Part shown: piece after piece, positions 18,190 through 27,111 of the stretch
Layout of the letters: every line of letters starts with the position of its first letter
How positions within the stretch are numbered: the stretch's first letter is position 1
Source: Parachitinimonas caeni
GTDB taxonomy: Bacteria > Pseudomonadota > Gammaproteobacteria > Burkholderiales > Chitinimonadaceae
Direction: 5' to 3'
Length of the DNA stretch: 64,000 bases
Assembly (NCBI RefSeq): GCF_030129945.1
Contig: NZ_JARRAF010000008.1
Coordinates: 124,001-188,000 of the forward strand
Position numbers and translations under genes: made by a program
Notes under the pieces: model-generated
Databases searched by the model: none
What the model was told of the DNA's origin: nothing
The model's input: the letters and a program-made list of their open reading frames with translations, nothing else

Positions 18190-18657
18190 ATGCCCGCCCC
18201 CGGATTTTGCCGATTCCTTCTCATGGTTTTTCTGGTCAGCTGGGGCAGCGCCCATGCCAACGCAGGGTTACGCGAACCGGAAGCCCCCGCAGGTTGCAAC
18301 ATCGAACAGGCCGCCCGCACGCATCGCGAACTACGCCATCAACCGGGGCACTTTGATGGTGCCAGCCGCCATGACGCGGTGGACCGGTGGAATGGCCCCC
18401 TGCACAGCGCCATGCAGTGTCTGGCCAAGGCATTTGGCCAAGGGGGGCAGGATATTTTACGGCTCCGGCAATTGATGGGGCCGGTAGACAAAATCATTAA
18501 CGCTCAGGATGCGCAGGTCAGGCCGCTCAAAGACGGCTTTGCGCCCAACGCCCGCCAGTTCTGGATCTACCACTGGCGTGGTGAACACGACTATCTGGTT
18601 TTTGCCATTCGCCAGCGTTCGGTCTTGGCCGTGCGCTGGTACTACGCCGGTGAATAG
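18190..18657 (+). CDS. Small secreted hypothetical protein
   Basis: A 155-residue protein. The signal peptide is clear: a short N-region, then FCRFLLMVFLVSWGSAHANA with a probable cleavage after AHA or ANA around residue 25. The mature part is about 130 residues with two Cys and many His and Arg (for example AARTHRELRHQPGHFDGASRHDAV) and ends in an aromatic stretch (RSVLAVRWYYAGE). It recalls small periplasmic proteins, but I do not recognise the family. It precedes the M14 carboxypeptidase by 81 bases in the same direction. Confidence 0.6.
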   Translation: MPAPGFCRFLLMVFLVSWGSAHANAGLREPEAPAGCNIEQAARTHRELRHQPGHFDGASRHDAVDRWNGPLHSAMQCLAKAFGQGGQDILRLRQLMGPVDKIINAQDAQVRPLKDGFAPNARQFWIYHWRGEHDYLVFAIRQRSVLAVRWYYAGE

Positions 18658-18738
18658 AGGTGCGCCGGTGGCGCGTGCAGTCGTGCGCGTACACAACACC
18701 TCCGACTACGGAGAAGTCGTTCCAAAAAAAGGAGAATC

Positions 18739-21036
18739 ATGAAGCAAGCAGCAATTCGTGCCGGAAAGCGGCTCAGCACAAGCGGATTTGGCAAGCGCAG
18801 CCTGGCCAGCCTGTTGGTATTTGCCGCATTGAGTGGCACCACCTTCGCGCATTCCGTTGCAGCCTCGGCGGAGGAAGGTCGTACGTTTGTTCGCGCCTAT
18901 TTCAAGGATCTCAATCATGCCCACAAGATCGTGCATGATCGCTACGAGACCATGGAATCGAAGTACGAGAAGGGTTATGTGATCGTCAACGCGACCGAAG
19001 CCGAGATCAAGGAACTCGAAGCCAAGGGTTATCGCGTTGAAGCAGACTCCCAGTGGGTACACCAGATGGCCGCTGAAATTGTCAGCGAGTCGTCGGGCAA
19101 CAGCTTTGCCGCCGCCGGTATTCCTAACTTCTCCTGCTACGAAACCGTAGAGGAATCGTTTGCCGCCGCCCAGGCCATGGCATCGTCCCGCCCTGATCTT
19201 GCCACCTGGACCAAGATCGGCAGCTCCTGGGCACAATCGCAAGGCTTGGGTGGATACGATATCCGCGTCCTCAAGCTCACCAACTCGGCCAAGGGTGGCA
19301 GCAACAAGCCCAAGCTGTTCATCAACAGTGCCATCCATGCTCGCGAATATGCCACCGCACCGTTGGCCTTGGCTTTTGCCAAAAAGCTGTTCAACGGCTA
19401 CGGCGTCGATGCCGACGCCACCTGGATACTGGACCACCACGAAGTTCACCTGTTGCTGCAAACCAACCCGGACGGTCGCAAGCAGGCTGAAACCGGCATC
19501 CTCTGGCGCAAGAACGCCAACACGGCTTATTGCGGTGCCACCAGCAATTCGCGTGGTGCCGACCTGAACCGTAACTTCACCTTCGGCTGGAATACCACCA
19601 ATGGCAGCGGCTCCAGCGGTAGCCAGTGTAACGATACCTATCGCGGCCCATCTGCCGGTTCCGAGTCCGAAACCAAGGCGATTGAAGCCTATGTGCGTTC
19701 GCTGTGGACAGATCGTCGCGGCCCGAACCGCACCGATGCGGCCCCGCTCGATACCAGCGGTATCCACCTCGACATCCATAGCCACGGTCGCCTCTTGCTG
19801 TGGCCGTGGGGCACCAACGGTGCGGTAGCTGGCAACGATACCCAGCTGACAACGCTGGGCCGCAAGTTTGCCTTCTTCAACAACCACACCCCGCAGCGCT
19901 CGCTGGATCTGTACGAAACCGACGGCACCAGCGATGGCGTCAGCTACGGTGAACTGGGCGTTGCCGCCTTCACCTTCGAGTTGGGTACTGCCTTCTTCGA
20001 GAAGTGCAGCTACTACAACGACACCATCCTGCCAACCAACCTGCCAGCGCTGGTTTACGCGGCCAAGGTCGTACGCACCCCCTACATCACCCCGGCTGGG
20101 CCTGATGCTCTGAGCGTAGCGGCATCCGGTACGGCTTCGACCACGGGCGTACCGGCCGGTACCCAGGTGACACTGACCGCTCAGGTTGATGACACCCGCT
20201 ACAACAACAGCAACGGTACCGAGCCGACCCAGAACGTGGGCGGCGCTGAGTACTACGTGGACAAGGCACCTTGGGAGTCTGGTGCCGTTGCCAAGTCGAT
20301 GTCGGCCAGCGATGGTAGCTTCAACAGCAACAAGGAAGGCGTTACCGCCACCATCGACACCACCGGCTGGTCTTCCGGCAAGCACATGGTGTTCGTACGC
20401 GCCAAGGATGCCAGCAATAACTGGGGTGCCGTCAGCGCGGTATGGGTGAATATCGGTGACGGTGGCGGCGGTACAGCCCCAACTGCCAACTTCACTTCGA
20501 CCGTCAGCAATCTGACCGCCAGCTTCACTGACACCAGCACTGACGACGGCACCATCGTTTCGCGCAGCTGGGACTTTGGTGATGGCAGCAGCTCGACTGC
20601 CGCCAACCCAAGCCACACCTATGCGGCAGCAGGTACATACAGCGTCAAGCTGACAGTGACTGACAACGAAGGCAAGACCGGCACCACCACTCGCAGCGTG
20701 ACCGTCAGCAGCGATGGCGTAACCGTTCTGGTCAATGGCCAGACCGTAAGCGCCTTGTCTGGTGCCAGCAGCTCGTGGAAGTACTTCAAGGTCATCATTC
20801 CATCCGGCGCCAGCAACCTGTCGATCAAGACAAGTGGTGGCACGGGCGATGCCGACCTGTACACCCGAGTCGGCGCCCAGCCAACGACCTCCAGCTACAA
20901 GTGCCGTCCTTATGCATCGGGCAATACCGAAACCTGTACCGATGCCGCACCTGCAGCGGGTGAGTACTACATCGGCCTGCGGGGTTACAGCGCCTATAGC
21001 GGTGTCAACCTGTCGGTGAACTTCACCGCACCTTGA
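18739..21036 (+). CDS. Secreted M14 zinc carboxypeptidase with PKD and PPC domains
   Basis: A 765-residue exported metallocarboxypeptidase. After a signal peptide (cleavage near AHSVAASA) comes a propeptide to about residue 120, then the M14 domain: INSAIHAREY supplies the HxxE zinc ligands, LDIHSHGRLLLWPWG the third His, and FTFELGTAFFE the catalytic Glu. Around residues 575-660 is a PKD domain (SRSWDFGDGSSS, HTYAAAGTYSVKLTVTD). The last 90 residues form a bacterial pre-peptidase C-terminal (PPC) domain with GDADLYTRVG and YYIGLRGYSAYSGV. The architecture fits extracellular protein degradation. An AAAGGAG ribosome site precedes ATG 18739 and a strong terminator follows. Confidence 0.93.
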   Translation: MKQAAIRAGKRLSTSGFGKRSLASLLVFAALSGTTFAHSVAASAEEGRTFVRAYFKDLNHAHKIVHDRYETMESKYEKGYVIVNATEAEIKELEAKGYRVEADSQWVHQMAAEIVSESSGNSFAAAGIPNFSCYETVEESFAAAQAMASSRPDLATWTKIGSSWAQSQGLGGYDIRVLKLTNSAKGGSNKPKLFINSAIHAREYATAPLALAFAKKLFNGYGVDADATWILDHHEVHLLLQTNPDGRKQAETGILWRKNANTAYCGATSNSRGADLNRNFTFGWNTTNGSGSSGSQCNDTYRGPSAGSESETKAIEAYVRSLWTDRRGPNRTDAAPLDTSGIHLDIHSHGRLLLWPWGTNGAVAGNDTQLTTLGRKFAFFNNHTPQRSLDLYETDGTSDGVSYGELGVAAFTFELGTAFFEKCSYYNDTILPTNLPALVYAAKVVRTPYITPAGPDALSVAASGTASTTGVPAGTQVTLTAQVDDTRYNNSNGTEPTQNVGGAEYYVDKAPWESGAVAKSMSASDGSFNSNKEGVTATIDTTGWSSGKHMVFVRAKDASNNWGAVSAVWVNIGDGGGGTAPTANFTSTVSNLTASFTDTSTDDGTIVSRSWDFGDGSSSTAANPSHTYAAAGTYSVKLTVTDNEGKTGTTTRSVTVSSDGVTVLVNGQTVSALSGASSSWKYFKVIIPSGASNLSIKTSGGTGDADLYTRVGAQPTTSSYKCRPYASGNTETCTDAAPAAGEYYIGLRGYSAYSGVNLSVNFTAP

Positions 21037-21079
21037 TCGCCCAGCCCGCCCACAAGCGGGCTTTAACGAGCCAAGACGC

Positions 21080-21112
21080 GACAAAGCCGGCATTTGCCGG
21101 CTTTGTCGTTTT
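21080..21112 (+). terminator. Intrinsic terminator after the M14 gene
   Basis: A 13-bp perfect stem, GACAAAGCCGGCA paired with TGCCGGCTTTGTC (21080-21107), is followed by GTTTTC. The A-rich left foot gives some function on the minus strand too, toward the end of the solute-binding gene. Confidence 0.8.
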
Positions 21113-21148
21113 CAATCGTGGCGCACTATTTACATCCCATGCCCCCGA

Positions 21149-21949
21149 TCAGGAATCCTCGACGATCTTCTGGATCTCACCCTTCTTGCGCCCTTTGGCA
21201 ATGATCTGATTCAGCTTTGGAATCCACTTGGCGTGCGGACTATCGCGCAAGGCCGCAAAGCGGATCTGCTCTCGCTGCATCGGTTTGGGCAGAATCACCA
21301 GATCATCTATCTCGGGCAACGATACATCGAGGTTTTTCAACACTTCCTCTGCAGTGGCGCGCCGGCTGTGCAGCAGCACCACATCAACCCGCCCCATATG
21401 CAGCTTGCGCAAGCGGATGACAAACGAGTCCGGGTCTTCTTCAACGCGGAATAGCTTGTCCCGCATCGCCTCGAACTCTCCGGTGTAGCGGCAGCCTCGA
21501 AATGCCGACAACACCTTGCCTTTCAGATCCTTCAGACCATCGACTTTGAGCTTGTCCGCCTTGCGCGCGACCATCCAGATATTGGTGGCATACACCGGCT
21601 CGGAAAACACCAGGGTGCCCGTTTCATCGGCATCCTTGGGCATTCCCCACAACAGACCCTCACCGTGCAGGGCCAATGCGGCTGCCCGCTTCCAGGGGTA
21701 AGGCCGGTAATCAAAGCGTGCGCCCAGACTGCGTTCGAAATAGCCCAGCAATTCGCGGTTGAAAGCCGTCATGGGCAGCATCTCGCCGTCCGGCCCGGTA
21801 CGCTGCCGCACAATCAGCGGTACCGGCGAGCTATCCTCTTCCGCCCACACCGGAGCGCAGTGGCTCAGCCACACTGCCGCCAAGACCGTCCAAATGGCCC
21901 CGCGCCCCCGAGATCGCCTTGCAACACGTTGCCACTGAGCCCATCTCAT
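21149..21949 (-). CDS. Periplasmic solute-binding protein-like (family 3)
   Basis: A 266-residue protein with a signal peptide (IWTVLAAVWLSHCAPVWA) followed by a bacterial SBP family 3 fold: FNRELLGYFERSLGARFDYRPYPWKRAA, FSEPVYATNIWMVARKAD and LKDLKGKVLSAFRGCRYTG. Such stand-alone members occur without an ABC transporter and are of uncertain role. It starts at ATG 21949, directly behind the proC stop (21954), so it is probably the last gene of the yggS-proC transcript. The longer open frame back to 22081 lies inside proC and is rejected. Ligand unknown. Confidence 0.75.
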   Translation of the reverse strand: MRWAQWQRVARRSRGRGAIWTVLAAVWLSHCAPVWAEEDSSPVPLIVRQRTGPDGEMLPMTAFNRELLGYFERSLGARFDYRPYPWKRAAALALHGEGLLWGMPKDADETGTLVFSEPVYATNIWMVARKADKLKVDGLKDLKGKVLSAFRGCRYTGEFEAMRDKLFRVEEDPDSFVIRLRKLHMGRVDVVLLHSRRATAEEVLKNLDVSLPEIDDLVILPKPMQREQIRFAALRDSPHAKWIPKLNQIIAKGRKKGEIQKIVEDS

Positions 21950-21953
21950 GATT

Positions 21954-22766
21954 TCAGCGCTGCCCCGCAAACTGCTCGCCCAACTCAGCTGCCCGCTTTG
22001 TTGCAGCTGCGACGGCATCGACGATAGCTTGCTCAACCCCGGCAGACGCCAACTGGGCCAGACCGCGCTCGGTAGTACCACCTTTCGATGTCACCCGCTC
22101 GCGCAAGGTACCCGCACTCTCCTCGCTCTGCAGGGCCAGGGCGACGGCGCCCTCAAAAGTCCGGTAGGCCAGCTGTCTGGCAACCTCGGGGCTGAAGCCT
22201 TGTGCCTCGCCAGCAGCCTGTAGCGCTTCGATAAAGTAGAAAACATAGGCCGGCCCACTGCCCGAAACGGCCGTCACCGGGTCCAGCTGCTGCTCGTTGT
22301 CGAGCCAGACCACCTCTCCCGCTGCAGCCAGCACTTGGCCGGCCACCGCACGGCCAGCGGCATCGACGGCCGGGTCGGCATACACACCGCTGATCCCTTT
22401 GCCAATCAGCGCTGGTGTATTCGGCATCGCCCGTACAATCCGCCGATGTCCACCCAGCCACCCTGACAGCGCCTCGACCCTGACGCCTGCAGCAATCGAG
22501 ATCACCAGCGCGTCGGCAATATCCGATGCAATATGCGCGGCCGCTTCTGCCATTTGCTGTGGCTTCACCGCCAGCACGACAACTTCGGATGCCGGCAACC
22601 TGTCATCAGCCGCCAGGGTATGAACTCCGAACTGCCGGGCCAGCTCGGCCCGCTTGTCGGCAGAGGGTTCCAGCACTGCAATATCAGCAGGCTGCAGACC
22701 TTGTCGTAACACCCCCCCCAGCATGGCGGTGGCCATATTGCCCCCACCGATGAAAGTCAGTTTCAT
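21954..22766 (-). CDS. proC: Pyrroline-5-carboxylate reductase ProC
   Basis: ProC reduces 1-pyrroline-5-carboxylate to proline with NADPH, the last step of proline synthesis. The 270-residue protein opens with TFIGGGNMATAMLGGVL, the dinucleotide-binding motif. VVLAVKPQQM, VRAMPNTPALIGKG and the C-terminal signature AVSGSGPAYVFYFIEAL followed by TVTSKGGTTERGL-like VTSKGGTTERGLAQL are all diagnostic. Length is normal. It sits downstream of yggS and a small membrane protein, as in many proteobacteria (yggS-yggT-proC neighbourhood). Confidence 0.97.
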   Translation of the reverse strand: MKLTFIGGGNMATAMLGGVLRQGLQPADIAVLEPSADKRAELARQFGVHTLAADDRLPASEVVVLAVKPQQMAEAAAHIASDIADALVISIAAGVRVEALSGWLGGHRRIVRAMPNTPALIGKGISGVYADPAVDAAGRAVAGQVLAAAGEVVWLDNEQQLDPVTAVSGSGPAYVFYFIEALQAAGEAQGFSPEVARQLAYRTFEGAVALALQSEESAGTLRERVTSKGGTTERGLAQLASAGVEQAIVDAVAAATKRAAELGEQFAGQR

Positions 22767-22858
22767 GCGTTTTCCCCGTTTTTATTCGACACAAGATTGG
22801 CAAACCTGCTCTCGGCTTGCCATATGGACAAGCTCCGCCAAGGGCGGGGTAATGGCAC

Positions 22859-23434
22859 CTAGGGCGCCACCCCAAAACTGATAGCGTGGCTATGCTTGGT
22901 CAGCAGATGCTTGAGCAGGTTGTAATACAGGCGGTCGAGGTCGCGCTGGCCGCTGATCGGCAACTGCAGCGCAGCATCCAGTTCTTTGCTGCGTAATTCC
23001 AGCCTTTGCAGCTGATCACCTTCCAGCGCGTATTCGAGTGACGACACAGCCGTCAATGGCATCGACACCGTGGCCGGCACCCCCCAGCCCTGCCAGGACA
23101 GGCTGACCGAGTCACTGCTGACATGCACGATGGTCCGCCAGAACCAGTAGCGCTTATGCCAGGCAAAGCCGACCAAGCCTACCAGCATCAGCCCGCCCAC
23201 TACTGCAGTCACCGGTTCGCCGATGATGGCAGCCTGAATCAGAAAGCCCATTGCCAGCACCGAAACCACCAGCACCACCAATCCCGGAAACAGGCGATTC
23301 AGCGAGTGCTCGGGCAAGCGCTGCCAGGTAGAGGCAAGCTCAATGCTATCGCTACCCGGTCCTTCGAGAACCCTCACCCAGCGCGCCAGCTGGGCGAAGG
23401 TCGGGGCATTTGAATGAGGTACAAACTGTTGCAT
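22859..23434 (-). CDS. Small membrane protein of unknown function
   Basis: A 191-residue protein with two adjacent hydrophobic segments, LFPGLVVLVVSVLAMGFLIQAAII (about residues 48-71) and VTAVVGGLMLVGLVGFAW (about 75-92). They are followed by a charged cytosolic beta-rich part (TIVHVSSDSVSLSWQGW, SSLEYALEGDQLQRLELRS) of the kind seen in PH-like bacterial membrane proteins. I cannot name a family with confidence. It lies between yggS and proC on the minus strand, 78 and 92 bases from them. Confidence 0.6.
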   Translation of the reverse strand: MQQFVPHSNAPTFAQLARWVRVLEGPGSDSIELASTWQRLPEHSLNRLFPGLVVLVVSVLAMGFLIQAAIIGEPVTAVVGGLMLVGLVGFAWHKRYWFWRTIVHVSSDSVSLSWQGWGVPATVSMPLTAVSSLEYALEGDQLQRLELRSKELDAALQLPISGQRDLDRLYYNLLKHLLTKHSHAISFGVAP

Positions 23435-23512
23435 AAACCAGAGTCCCGTCAGGGTGAATGTGAGTTGATGCGCGGTTTCTGCAAACCGGCATCGAGAAAG
23501 TGCCTTACCCGG

Positions 23513-24211
23513 TCAGGGATGTTGGCTGCGCGCACCGAAAATGGCGGTACCCACTCGCACCAGCGTAGCGCCCTCCGCAATGGCCAGCTCCAGATCGGCC
23601 GACATCCCCATTGACAGGGTATCCAGCGGATAACCAGCCTTCTGCAGCTGCTCGAACAGTTGACGCAGGCTGATGAACTGCTGACGAAGTCGCTGCAGAT
23701 CGTCTGTAGGCTCGGGAATGCACATCAAACCGCGTAGCGTCAGGCGTGGCAGCTCAGCGATTTCGGCAGCCAAGGACACGGCGTCCTCAGGCTGACAGCC
23801 GCTCTTGCTGGCCTCTCCGCTGACATTGACCTGCAGGCAGACGTTCAGTGACGGCAAGTGCGTCGGCCGCTGGCTTGACAGACGTTCGGCAATTTTCAGC
23901 CGGTCAATCGAATGCACCCAATGCGCACGCTCGGCCACGGCCCGGGTCTTGTTGCTTTGCAACGGACCAATGAAATGCCAGATCAAGCCGGGCAAATCGG
24001 CCAAAGCATCGGACTTGGCAACCAGTTCCTGCACATAGTTCTCGCCAAAAGCATACTGGCCGGCAAGATACAGCTCCCGCACCGCGCTGGCAGGAAAGGT
24101 CTTGCTGACAGCCAGCAGACTGACGGCCCCCGCCGATCGGCCTGCCGTGCGCTCGGCAGTGGAAATTCTGGACAGTATGGTCTGCCTTGCATTCTCTAGT
24201 GTTGTTGTCAT
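23513..24211 (-). CDS. yggS: YggS family pyridoxal phosphate homeostasis protein
   Basis: A 232-residue PLP-binding protein (PLPBP/YggS family) that maintains pyridoxal phosphate balance and has no known catalytic activity. LLAVSKTFPA carries the PLP lysine near residue 36. FGENYVQELVAKSD, WHFIGPLQSNKTRAV, LQVNVSGEASKSG, LRGLMCIPEP and LSMGMSADLELAI are the ordered family motifs. The start at 24211 is supported by family length; the frame is open to 24295. It is divergent from pilT across 349 bases and leads a probable yggS-orf-proC-SBP transcript. Confidence 0.95.
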   Translation of the reverse strand: MTTTLENARQTILSRISTAERTAGRSAGAVSLLAVSKTFPASAVRELYLAGQYAFGENYVQELVAKSDALADLPGLIWHFIGPLQSNKTRAVAERAHWVHSIDRLKIAERLSSQRPTHLPSLNVCLQVNVSGEASKSGCQPEDAVSLAAEIAELPRLTLRGLMCIPEPTDDLQRLRQQFISLRQLFEQLQKAGYPLDTLSMGMSADLELAIAEGATLVRVGTAIFGARSQHP

Positions 24212-24560
24212 AATTCCCCGCAGCGCGCTTCCAGCAAGGCTTTGCGTCGTATCGCCGTCATCCCGGCAGCGTATCGGAACCGGACAATACGGCATTCAGG
24301 CAAGCCTGCGCCAAAGCGTTGTCATATTTTTACGTCTAATATTATTACCAGCCGAACCCAAATGCGGGGTTTCCAGCCCGTTGGGCGATAGTCGCCATAT
24401 CGGACCGCAAGGCATGCCGCCCACGGTCTTTCGAGCCGGGTTCGGCTCGACGCCAACACCGGCATTTATATGATGACTCGTCACGCAGTCTGCCACCCAG
24501 TGTCGATTCGACCTGCTGCGACCAGCAAGGCGCACAGCTCGAACCCCGGAGGATTATAAA
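24212..24560. promoter_or_regulatory. yggS/pilT divergent intergenic region
   Basis: This 349-base gap holds no supportable gene. For pilT, TTGTCA (24319-24324) with TTATTA (24342-24347) at 17 bases is a moderate sigma-70 candidate. A stable hairpin, TCGAGCC facing GGCTCGA (about 24429-24451), lies near the middle of the pilT leader, and GCCGAACCC at about 24352 is the reverse complement of GGGTTCGGC in that hairpin, so an alternative long-range pairing is possible. AGGAGGAT-like GGAGGATT (24549) is the pilT ribosome site. Confidence 0.45.
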
Positions 24561-25601
24561 GTGGAAATTTCCGAACTTCTGGCCTTTGGCGTCAAGAACA
24601 AGGCGTCTGACCTTCACCTTTCGTCAGGCTTGCCGCCAATGATCCGCGTTCACGGTGACGTGCGCCGCATCAACCTGCCGCCCATGGAACACAAAGACGT
24701 ACACGACATGGTGTACGACATCATGAACGATGGGCAACGCAAGGTATACGAAGAAACCCTGGAGTGCGACTTCTCGTTCGAAATCCCCAACCTGGCGCGT
24801 TTCCGGGTTAACGCCTTTGTGCAGAACCGGGGGGCTGCAGCGGTATTCCGGACCATTCCGTCGAAAGTGCTAACCCTCGAAGAACTGAACTGCCCCAAGG
24901 TTTTCAAGGATATTGCACAGAACCCTCGCGGCATCGTGCTGGTGACCGGGCCAACCGGCTCGGGTAAATCGACCACGCTGGCCGCGATGATCAACTACAT
25001 CAACGAAAACGAGTTTGGCCATATTCTGACGGTAGAAGACCCGATCGAATTCGTGCATGAGTCGAAAAAGTGTCTGATCAACCAGCGGGAACTCGGGCCA
25101 CACACCCTGAGCTTTGCCAACGCGCTGCGTTCGGCACTGCGGGAAGATCCGGACGTGATTCTGGTGGGTGAAATGCGGGATCTGGAAACCATCCGGCTGG
25201 CGCTGTCTGCAGCGGAAACCGGTCACCTGGTGTTCGGTACCCTGCACACCTCATCTGCCGCCAAAACCATCGACCGTATCGTGGACGTGTTTCCGGCAGC
25301 CGAAAAAGAAATGGTACGGTCGATGCTGTCCGAATCGCTTCGCGCCGTAATCTCGCAAACCCTGCTCAAAACCAAGGACGGCAACAGTCGGGTGGCGGCG
25401 CACGAGATCATGATCGGCATTCCGGCGATCCGTAACCTGATTCGGGAAAACAAGATCGCCCAGATGTATTCGTCGATCCAGACCGGCCAGCAATATGGCA
25501 TGCAGACACTCGATCAGTGCCTGACTGATCTGGTGCGACGCAATATCACCTCGGTGGTCGAAGCACGTGGCAAGGCATCCAATCCGGATAACTTCCGCTA
25601 A
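24561..25601 (+). CDS. pilT: Type IV pilus retraction ATPase PilT
   Basis: PilT is the hexameric ATPase that disassembles type IV pili and drives twitching motility. The 346-residue protein has the N-terminal ASDLHLSSGLPPMIRVHG, Walker A GPTGSGKST (130-138), the Asp box and Walker B in ALREDPDVILVGEMRD, the His box HLVFGTLHTSSA, and the retraction motif AIRNLIRE near the C-terminus. The start is GTG 24561 with GGAGG 7-8 bases upstream. It precedes pilU by 223 bases, the usual pilT-pilU pair. Confidence 0.98.
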   Translation: MEISELLAFGVKNKASDLHLSSGLPPMIRVHGDVRRINLPPMEHKDVHDMVYDIMNDGQRKVYEETLECDFSFEIPNLARFRVNAFVQNRGAAAVFRTIPSKVLTLEELNCPKVFKDIAQNPRGIVLVTGPTGSGKSTTLAAMINYINENEFGHILTVEDPIEFVHESKKCLINQRELGPHTLSFANALRSALREDPDVILVGEMRDLETIRLALSAAETGHLVFGTLHTSSAAKTIDRIVDVFPAAEKEMVRSMLSESLRAVISQTLLKTKDGNSRVAAHEIMIGIPAIRNLIRENKIAQMYSSIQTGQQYGMQTLDQCLTDLVRRNITSVVEARGKASNPDNFR

Positions 25602-25616
25602 AACCAGACATCCATC

Positions 25617-25639
25617 CCTGGCGGGTTTTGCCCGCCAGG
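25617..25639 (+). terminator. Hairpin after pilT
   Basis: A 9-bp GC-rich perfect stem (CCTGGCGGG/CCCGCCAGG) with a 5-base loop, 15 bases after the pilT stop, but no T-tract follows. It could attenuate read-through into pilU or protect the pilT 3' end. Confidence 0.4.
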
Positions 25640-25824
25640 CCCAATGAGTTGCCGACAGAAGCCGGTTCAAAACCTTTCGTGAGCAGTCCTCAGCAGGGGT
25701 TGGCAGATACCCCATGCAAGCGACCTCTCAGTAAACGCCTGAAAGGGTTTAAGCCATCGGCATATCATCAGCAAGGGTAAAGGCGTATGCTGTGCGCCCT
25801 TCAAATCATGCCAGGAGCGCAATC

Positions 25825-26961
25825 ATGGAAAAGGAACAAGCCACTAAATTCATGCACGATCTCTTGCGCCTGATGCGGGCCAAGAATGCGTCAGATCTTT
25901 TCATTACGGCCGATTTTCCGCCCGCAATGAAAATCGACGGGAAAATGACTCCGGTTTCCAACCAGTCTTTGAGTTCGCAGCACACCAAGGAACTCGCCCG
26001 CGCGATCATGAATGACCGGCAGGCTGAAGAATTCGAAGCCACCAAGGAGTGTAATTTTGCGATCAGCCCTGGCGGTATCGGCCGCTTCCGGGTGAATGCC
26101 TTGGTGCAGCAGGGTCGTATTGCCTTGGTATTGCGTACCATTACCACCGAAATCCCGAAATTTGACGATCTGGGCCTGCCGCCGGTGCTCAAGGATGTTG
26201 CCATGACCAAACGGGGTCTGGTGATTTTCGTTGGCGGTACCGGTTCAGGTAAATCAACTTCCCTCGCTGCGATGATCGGCTTCCGTAACGAAAACAGCTA
26301 CGGCCATATCATCACAATTGAAGACCCGGTCGAATACGTACACGACCACAAGAATTGCATCGTGACGCAGCGGGAAGTCGGCGTGGATACCGACAGCTGG
26401 ATGGCCGCCCTCAAAAACACGTTGCGACAAGCGCCGGATGTCATCCTGATCGGTGAGATCCGCGACCGCGAAACCATGGACTACGCGATTGCCTTTGCGG
26501 AAACCGGCCACCTGTGCATGGCAACCCTGCACGCCAACAGCGCCAACCAGGCCCTCGACCGTATCATCAACTTCTTCCCCGAAGAACGCCGCGCTCAGCT
26601 GCTGATGGACCTTTCGCTGAACCTGAAAGCCTTCATCTCGCAACGTCTGATTCCTCTACGTACCGGCAAGGGCCGGGCCGCAGCCGTGGAAGTGATGCTG
26701 AACTCCCCCCTGATTTCGGACCTGATCTTCAAAGGCGACGTGCACGAAATCAAGGAAATCATGTCGAAAAGCCGTGAGCTGGGCATGCAGACTTTCGACC
26801 AGTCGCTGTTCGAGCTGTACGAAGCCGGCAAGATCAGCTACGAAGATGCGTTGCGCAATGCAGATTCGGTCAATGACCTGCGCCTGAAGATCAAGCTGCA
26901 AGGGCAGGAGGCAAAGGGGCGCGACATCCTGCAGGGGCTGGACCACCTCGACATTGTGTGA
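25825..26961 (+). CDS. pilU: PilT-dependent retraction ATPase PilU
   Basis: PilU is the accessory retraction motor that boosts PilT force. It has 378 residues from ATG 25825 (CAGGAG ribosome site about 7 bases upstream; the open frame to 25792 is not used). NASDLFITADFPPAMKIDGK, Walker A GGTGSGKST (137-145), VILIGEIRDRETMDYAI and HLCMATLHANSANQALDRIINFFPEE are typical for PilU rather than PilT, and the C-terminal extension (QGQEAKGRDILQGLDHL) is normal for the subgroup. A 57-bp MITE hairpin begins 14 bases after the stop. Confidence 0.96.
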   Translation: MEKEQATKFMHDLLRLMRAKNASDLFITADFPPAMKIDGKMTPVSNQSLSSQHTKELARAIMNDRQAEEFEATKECNFAISPGGIGRFRVNALVQQGRIALVLRTITTEIPKFDDLGLPPVLKDVAMTKRGLVIFVGGTGSGKSTSLAAMIGFRNENSYGHIITIEDPVEYVHDHKNCIVTQREVGVDTDSWMAALKNTLRQAPDVILIGEIRDRETMDYAIAFAETGHLCMATLHANSANQALDRIINFFPEERRAQLLMDLSLNLKAFISQRLIPLRTGKGRAAAVEVMLNSPLISDLIFKGDVHEIKEIMSKSRELGMQTFDQSLFELYEAGKISYEDALRNADSVNDLRLKIKLQGQEAKGRDILQGLDHLDIV

Positions 26962-26974
26962 CGATTGGCTATAA

Positions 26975-27031
26975 CTAGGTTCTGTTGACGTAAGGTTTGC
27001 AGATCGTAAACCTTACGCCAACAGAACCTAG
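26975..27031. mobile_element. MITE, group I, minimal TIR-only copy (57 bp)
   Basis: Two 24-base ends face each other with a 9-base spacer: CTAGGTTCTGTTGACGTAAG... and ...CTTACGCCAACAGAACCTAG, one mismatch in the stem. CTAG closes both sides. It has no cargo at all, so the whole element is one hairpin, placed just after pilU, where it may act as a transcript end or stabiliser. Confidence 0.9.
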
Positions 27032-27111
27032 TCGCCAGCTCGCCTTGGCCTCGCAAATGCGAGGCCAAGTCATGTCTGGGGCGGATAAATCAACTCACAC
27101 GGAGAAATCAC

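Noticed and set aside
18706-21093. 795-codon minus-strand open frame antisense to the M14 gene
   Set aside because: The plus strand shows signal peptide, zinc ligands, PKD and PPC domains; the antisense frame is Gly/Ala/Val-rich low-information sequence from third-position GC bias.
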